Source of the DNA: Mansonella perstans
Taxonomy: Eukaryota > Nematoda > Chromadorea > Rhabditida > Onchocercidae
Assembly (NCBI GenBank): GCA_037074765.1
Contig: JBAMDO010000010.1
Location: forward strand, 1 to 64,000
Direction: 5' to 3'
DNA: 64,000 bases
The translations under genes were made by a program, and so were the position numbers. Under the pieces are notes generated by a model. That model was not told the origin of the DNA. It ran no database searches and worked only from the letters and a program-made list of their open reading frames with translations. Positions 60,200-64,000 of this stretch are shown here, piece by piece; position 1 is the first letter of the stretch, and each line of letters starts with the position of its first letter.

Positions 60200-63100
60200 G
60201 ACGTAAGATAGAGATATCTGTATTTTTATTCTTCGATATCTAGGTATTCATACTTTATTATAAGTCTTTTTTCGTCTTACAGGATAGAAATTAATCGAAT
60301 TATATACATTAACCTATTACTAGCATAAAAATACATTTAAAAGGATATATTAATATCTATGTCTTCTATGCACATATGTTTAAAATTTTTAACTCATTAG
60401 AAATGCACAGTTTTCATGTAATTTATTTATCTTTAAATAAATTTACGAATATGTGAATAACACACGTAATGCTTCCTGATTAGCATAATCAATGAATGAC
60501 ATAAACTTTAAGAAGCAAGTTTAACGTATAACTAACTCTTCATTACAGTCAGGAAAACATATCAATTTAAATTTGAGACTGAAATGCTTGCTATTCCTGA
60601 AATTAACGATCTAATTCGTTCGTATCACTTCTTCATACGATTAATACAAAGTGAAATAGATCAACAGCTAATCTAAGTCGTATTCCTTTGAAAGAAAATG
60701 TTCAAGTATAATAAATTTTATAATGAATATTCCTTCAATGAATTTGCCTCCTATTTTGTTAATCATAAATGCTGAAATGCCCAGTAGCTTTCTCTTCGTT
60801 CTAAAAAATAGATTTTAAATACCATAGATCTTAATGAAATCAAAGCAGGCTATCTGAATTTAATTTAACCTGTTTTTTTTTTTTTTTTTTTCCAATAAAA
60901 AAAAAGTATTTCACCAAACAGTTTCTTTCATCAATTTAAACCACGAATTTTCTTCAAACAGTCGAACTATGGTGGATGTCACACATTTATCAAAGATTTC
61001 CTTAGCCATATTTGAGTCAGTTTATAATTTCACTATTAAATTATACACTTTTCCTTCACACTATCATATAGACAATGCATTTTTTTGTATCCATCATTAT
61101 TCTTACGACAGATCCTAGCATTAGGAACTCTTTGGATAAATTAAGATTCCATTTTACACTTCTCCCTCCCATAAGAAATTTGCCCTTTTTTTTGCCATTG
61201 CTGAGAAAAATCAAACTTTTTAAGAGTATCCTTATTCCATGCAAGGATCACTAGGTGCATTTCAAAAGTTACCGATGCTCAAGTTTCTGAGCATATAAAG
61301 ATATACTGAATCAAAAAACACCAATTCTAATCAACAATAAAAAAATTTAATTGTTGCGCAGCATAAAATTTGTTCAGAAATTACATTGTTTAAAAAAAAG
61401 CAATTACTGAGGAATGAAATGTTATACAATATATAATAAATAACAGGCCTGAGCACGACTGTATACATTCTTCTTAGAAGCTCAGTTGTGCCGGTTACTT
61501 CAGTTACCAGATATATATATATACCCAGTGGATATTTCTTATTCATCGGATACCTCATGATCTTGCCCATAATTTTACCTAATATTTCGTAAATATATCA
61601 CATACTAGCATATGGCAAAGTTAAAAATTAGGCTGATGTTGTCACGATAAAGAGTTAAACGTTAAGAGTAATATCCATAAGCCTGATAACTAAGACGATG
61701 GAAAAATGAATTAGAATCATATACAAAACACTAAATTTCTATCAAAACATAAAGGCTTACATAAGATGCAGTAATATGTATCAAAACATATACAACGTCG
61801 GGGAATGCAAAATTAAACCGAACGAATAATGAAGAACGATTGTTACGGAACTAAATTCCTGATACTACAAATTAATCTAATATGCTTATGAGAGATCTCA
61901 AACGGATATACACCGTATCGTGAAATTAAGGAAAGCAATGAAAAGACTAAATGCTAAAGCACTTATACTGTTTTCAACAAAAAATTTTAATCAGTTATCA
62001 TGAAATGTTGTTTCTCTTAAAGTTACAGTAAAATTCAATATAGTTGAAAATTTCTTTAAAAGTTGTCAAATTTCAAAACAAGAGAATATGTGGAAAAATC
62101 ATAAAAAGGCATCCCAACAAGATCGTCCATTAAGCTAAAATATATCACATCACATCTACAATTCATTTCAAAGTGACAAACTATTTCGCTTATTTAAAAA
62201 AAAAGTTTGCAACATACAATATTGCATGAATATTTTAAGACGAATCATCACTTATCAAATGGAAAATAGTATTGCTTATTTTTGCTATAAATGGTACGAT
62301 ACTACAGTATGCGCTTGTCATATGTTCATCTAAAAAAATACAAAAGACATTAATAACAACATACAATAGCATCAAATATTTAAGATAAATAATTAAAACT
62401 TTTTGATAACTCTAAATTTAACTTGAAATAAGATTTGGCACAATGAAAAAAATGTTACTAGCAAAGTCAAATTTGACAAACGAAATCACTTATGAAAGAA
62501 CATTTAATAAAAAAAAAAAATACAAGGCAACTCTGTCAATGATTGTTGTAAGTAGCGCAACTATCCGGATAAATGCATTTAAAAAATGTATTTAAAAAAA
62601 ATCTAAAAATATCAAAATGCACAAATTAAAAAAAAAAACTATTAGTATTGTTAACAACAAGCAAATGACTAGCAACAATTTCATTCAAAATCTAGCAATT
62701 AAAACGCAAACAGTGCTGCTATTCAATAATTTGAGCTAGTTTTAATTAATTTTAATCTCTTGAAAATCCCAATTATATGTGAATTTGTGAATTCCTAAAA
62801 TCAATTTCCGGTGACAAAAAAAAATTAAATCAAGGCACGGGTGATAAGCAGAACTGTATTAATAATATAACTGAGACAGGAAAAAAATTTTTTTTTGAAG
62901 GACATAAAGCAAGAAAAACATTATTACGGACAATGTTATACTTGAAAAAAAAAATCTTTGGCACAGCATACAGAGCAACGAGAAATACGTGATGCAAAAA
63001 GTTGCGACATAAAAATGCTCCGAAGCATAGCAACAGCAGTAATGCATGCAATCACAGCTAGTAATTATAACGGATAAATGGGATTCCATCATTTTGAAGG

Positions 63101-63803
63101 TAGAAACTTACGAAAAGATATCCGAACGATGCCTTTTAATTTATCCTATCTATGTATCTGCCTATCTGCCTACCAGTTCTAAATGAGAGAAAGGAAAACG
63201 ATGTAACTTCTGTAATGTCTCTATTTCGTTATATTTTGATGGCTTTGCGTAAGTTTCAATTGTATTAACGTGTTAAAATTAGGTTAATAAAAATAATTTC
63301 CAAAAAGCTTGCTATGATATATTTTTCAGTACACATAAATACATATATCACGTAATCACATATTCTATTTTATATAACAAATTAAAATAATTAGCAAACT
63401 CGCAAACCTATTCTACAAAACAAACATGCCCATTACGGTAGTTTACATTTCATATCTGAATTATTTGTGGAAACAAATGTAAAAATTTAAATTATTCCTA
63501 AAAGTTACGGGACACTGTACAAGACACTGAATCCCATATTTGACTTTACTGTATCGATTAAATAAAACTGAAGATATTGTAACATCTGACAGCTTGAACA
63601 TATCTTAGGGCTGGTTTATTTCTAGCGGAAACGACTAGTTAATGGAATAAAGATAAAAGCACATATTATACATATTATATAGTAGAAAAATACAAAAAAG
63701 CACCAAACGGAATGAGCAATTTATTGAATGTAAAGCTGCGGCAAGAATCGAACCGGTTTTGCGAGATACACTGCAAGATATGAGGACCATCTTTCTTTTG
63801 TAG
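60200..63803. other. Long AT-rich stretch without recognised genes
   Basis: About 3.6 kb follow, reading on the minus strand, the stop of the gene at the right edge. Part may be its 3' UTR. I find A/T runs (60871-60890, 62510-62520), a short TATATATATA at 61512-61521 and small random open frames, but no exon I would defend. Confidence 0.45.
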
Positions 63804-63901
63804 TTAATACATCAGTGGATCGAATCGATCCCACTTGCATCCATCTCCGGAGATGTTGAAGGTAGCATCATATCCAGCCAATCCATACCTGTGTTCTGAA
63901 A
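63804..63901 (-). CDS. Terminal exon of an unidentified gene
   Basis: On the minus strand ATTGTATTGCAG is followed by a 98-base open stretch that begins with two bases of a split codon, encodes 31 residues ending SGDGCKWDRFDPLMY and stops at TAA (63806-63804). The composition is protein-like and the acceptor is good; a second acceptor (TTTCAG) six bases further in is also usable. A 20-plus-base A/T run follows inside the intron. The rest of the gene lies beyond the window, and I do not recognise the family. Confidence 0.5.
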
Positions 63902-64000
63902 CTGCAATACAATACATTAAGAAAATGCTTAAATGGAGCAAAAAAAAAAAAAAAAAAAAAAAAAAACCACAAATCATTGAGAAATGTATTCGCAATGCCA

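Noticed and set aside
63740..63770. tRNA-like GGTTCGATTC on the minus strand
   Set aside because: The flanking bases do not form a T stem and no acceptor, D or anticodon arms are present.

Overview
This window looks like nuclear DNA of a nematode, most likely a filarial/spirurid (clade III) worm. It is AT-rich, has many short introns with TTTCAG-type acceptors and probable spliced-leader acceptors just upstream of several start codons, and encodes a nematode-type DB-module secreted protein. I rebuilt all gene models by hand from splice signals, reading phase and recalled family alignments; no database search was run.

Region 1-20.4 kb is a direct tandem duplication. Copy A (1-11258) carries the 3' exons of riboflavin kinase (RFK), a complete 12-exon nicotinamide phosphoribosyltransferase (NAMPT) and a mitochondrial GGQ-domain rescue factor (MTRFR/C12orf65-like). 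Copy B (11259-20224) repeats RFK 3' exons and a second intact NAMPT, but a 2.26-kb deletion removed MTRFR. A third fragment (20225-20437) stops just before the RFK exon. The NAMPT copies are identical in the coding sequence of exons 1-8 and 12, but carry a cluster of changes in exons 9-11. The first ~340 bases of copy A differ from copies B and C by six one-base indels, one of which frameshifts RFK.

Region 20.4-31.4 kb holds one unrecognised minus-strand locus (28474 down to 22847): 13 candidate exons joining in phase into a ~488-residue Ser/Thr-Pro-rich protein with one C-terminal membrane segment. It could instead be two operon-like cistrons.

Region 31.4-37 kb has two minus-strand secretory-pathway genes: ribophorin I (RPN1, 13 exons) and, 1 kb downstream, the SNARE BET1 (single exon). 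Region 37-43.3 kb is mostly intergenic with small tandem repeats, plus a four-exon plus-strand secreted DB-module protein. Region 43.3-48.3 kb is ATP-dependent 6-phosphofructokinase (minus strand, 14 exons, 851 aa). Region 52.0-53.8 kb is complex I subunit NDUFB10 with a long C-terminal extension. Region 54.5-58.3 kb is a nine-exon minus-strand C2H2 zinc-finger protein made of three repeated finger-pair modules. Region 58.4-60.2 kb is a dense block of microsatellites and minisatellites. From 60.2 kb to the end I see only the terminal exon of one unidentified minus-strand gene.

Common themes: cofactor synthesis (FMN by RFK, NMN/NAD by NAMPT) in the duplicated block, two ER/Golgi genes side by side, and core energy metabolism (PFK, NDUFB10). 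Three introns in three genes use GC-AG boundaries, an apparent excess.
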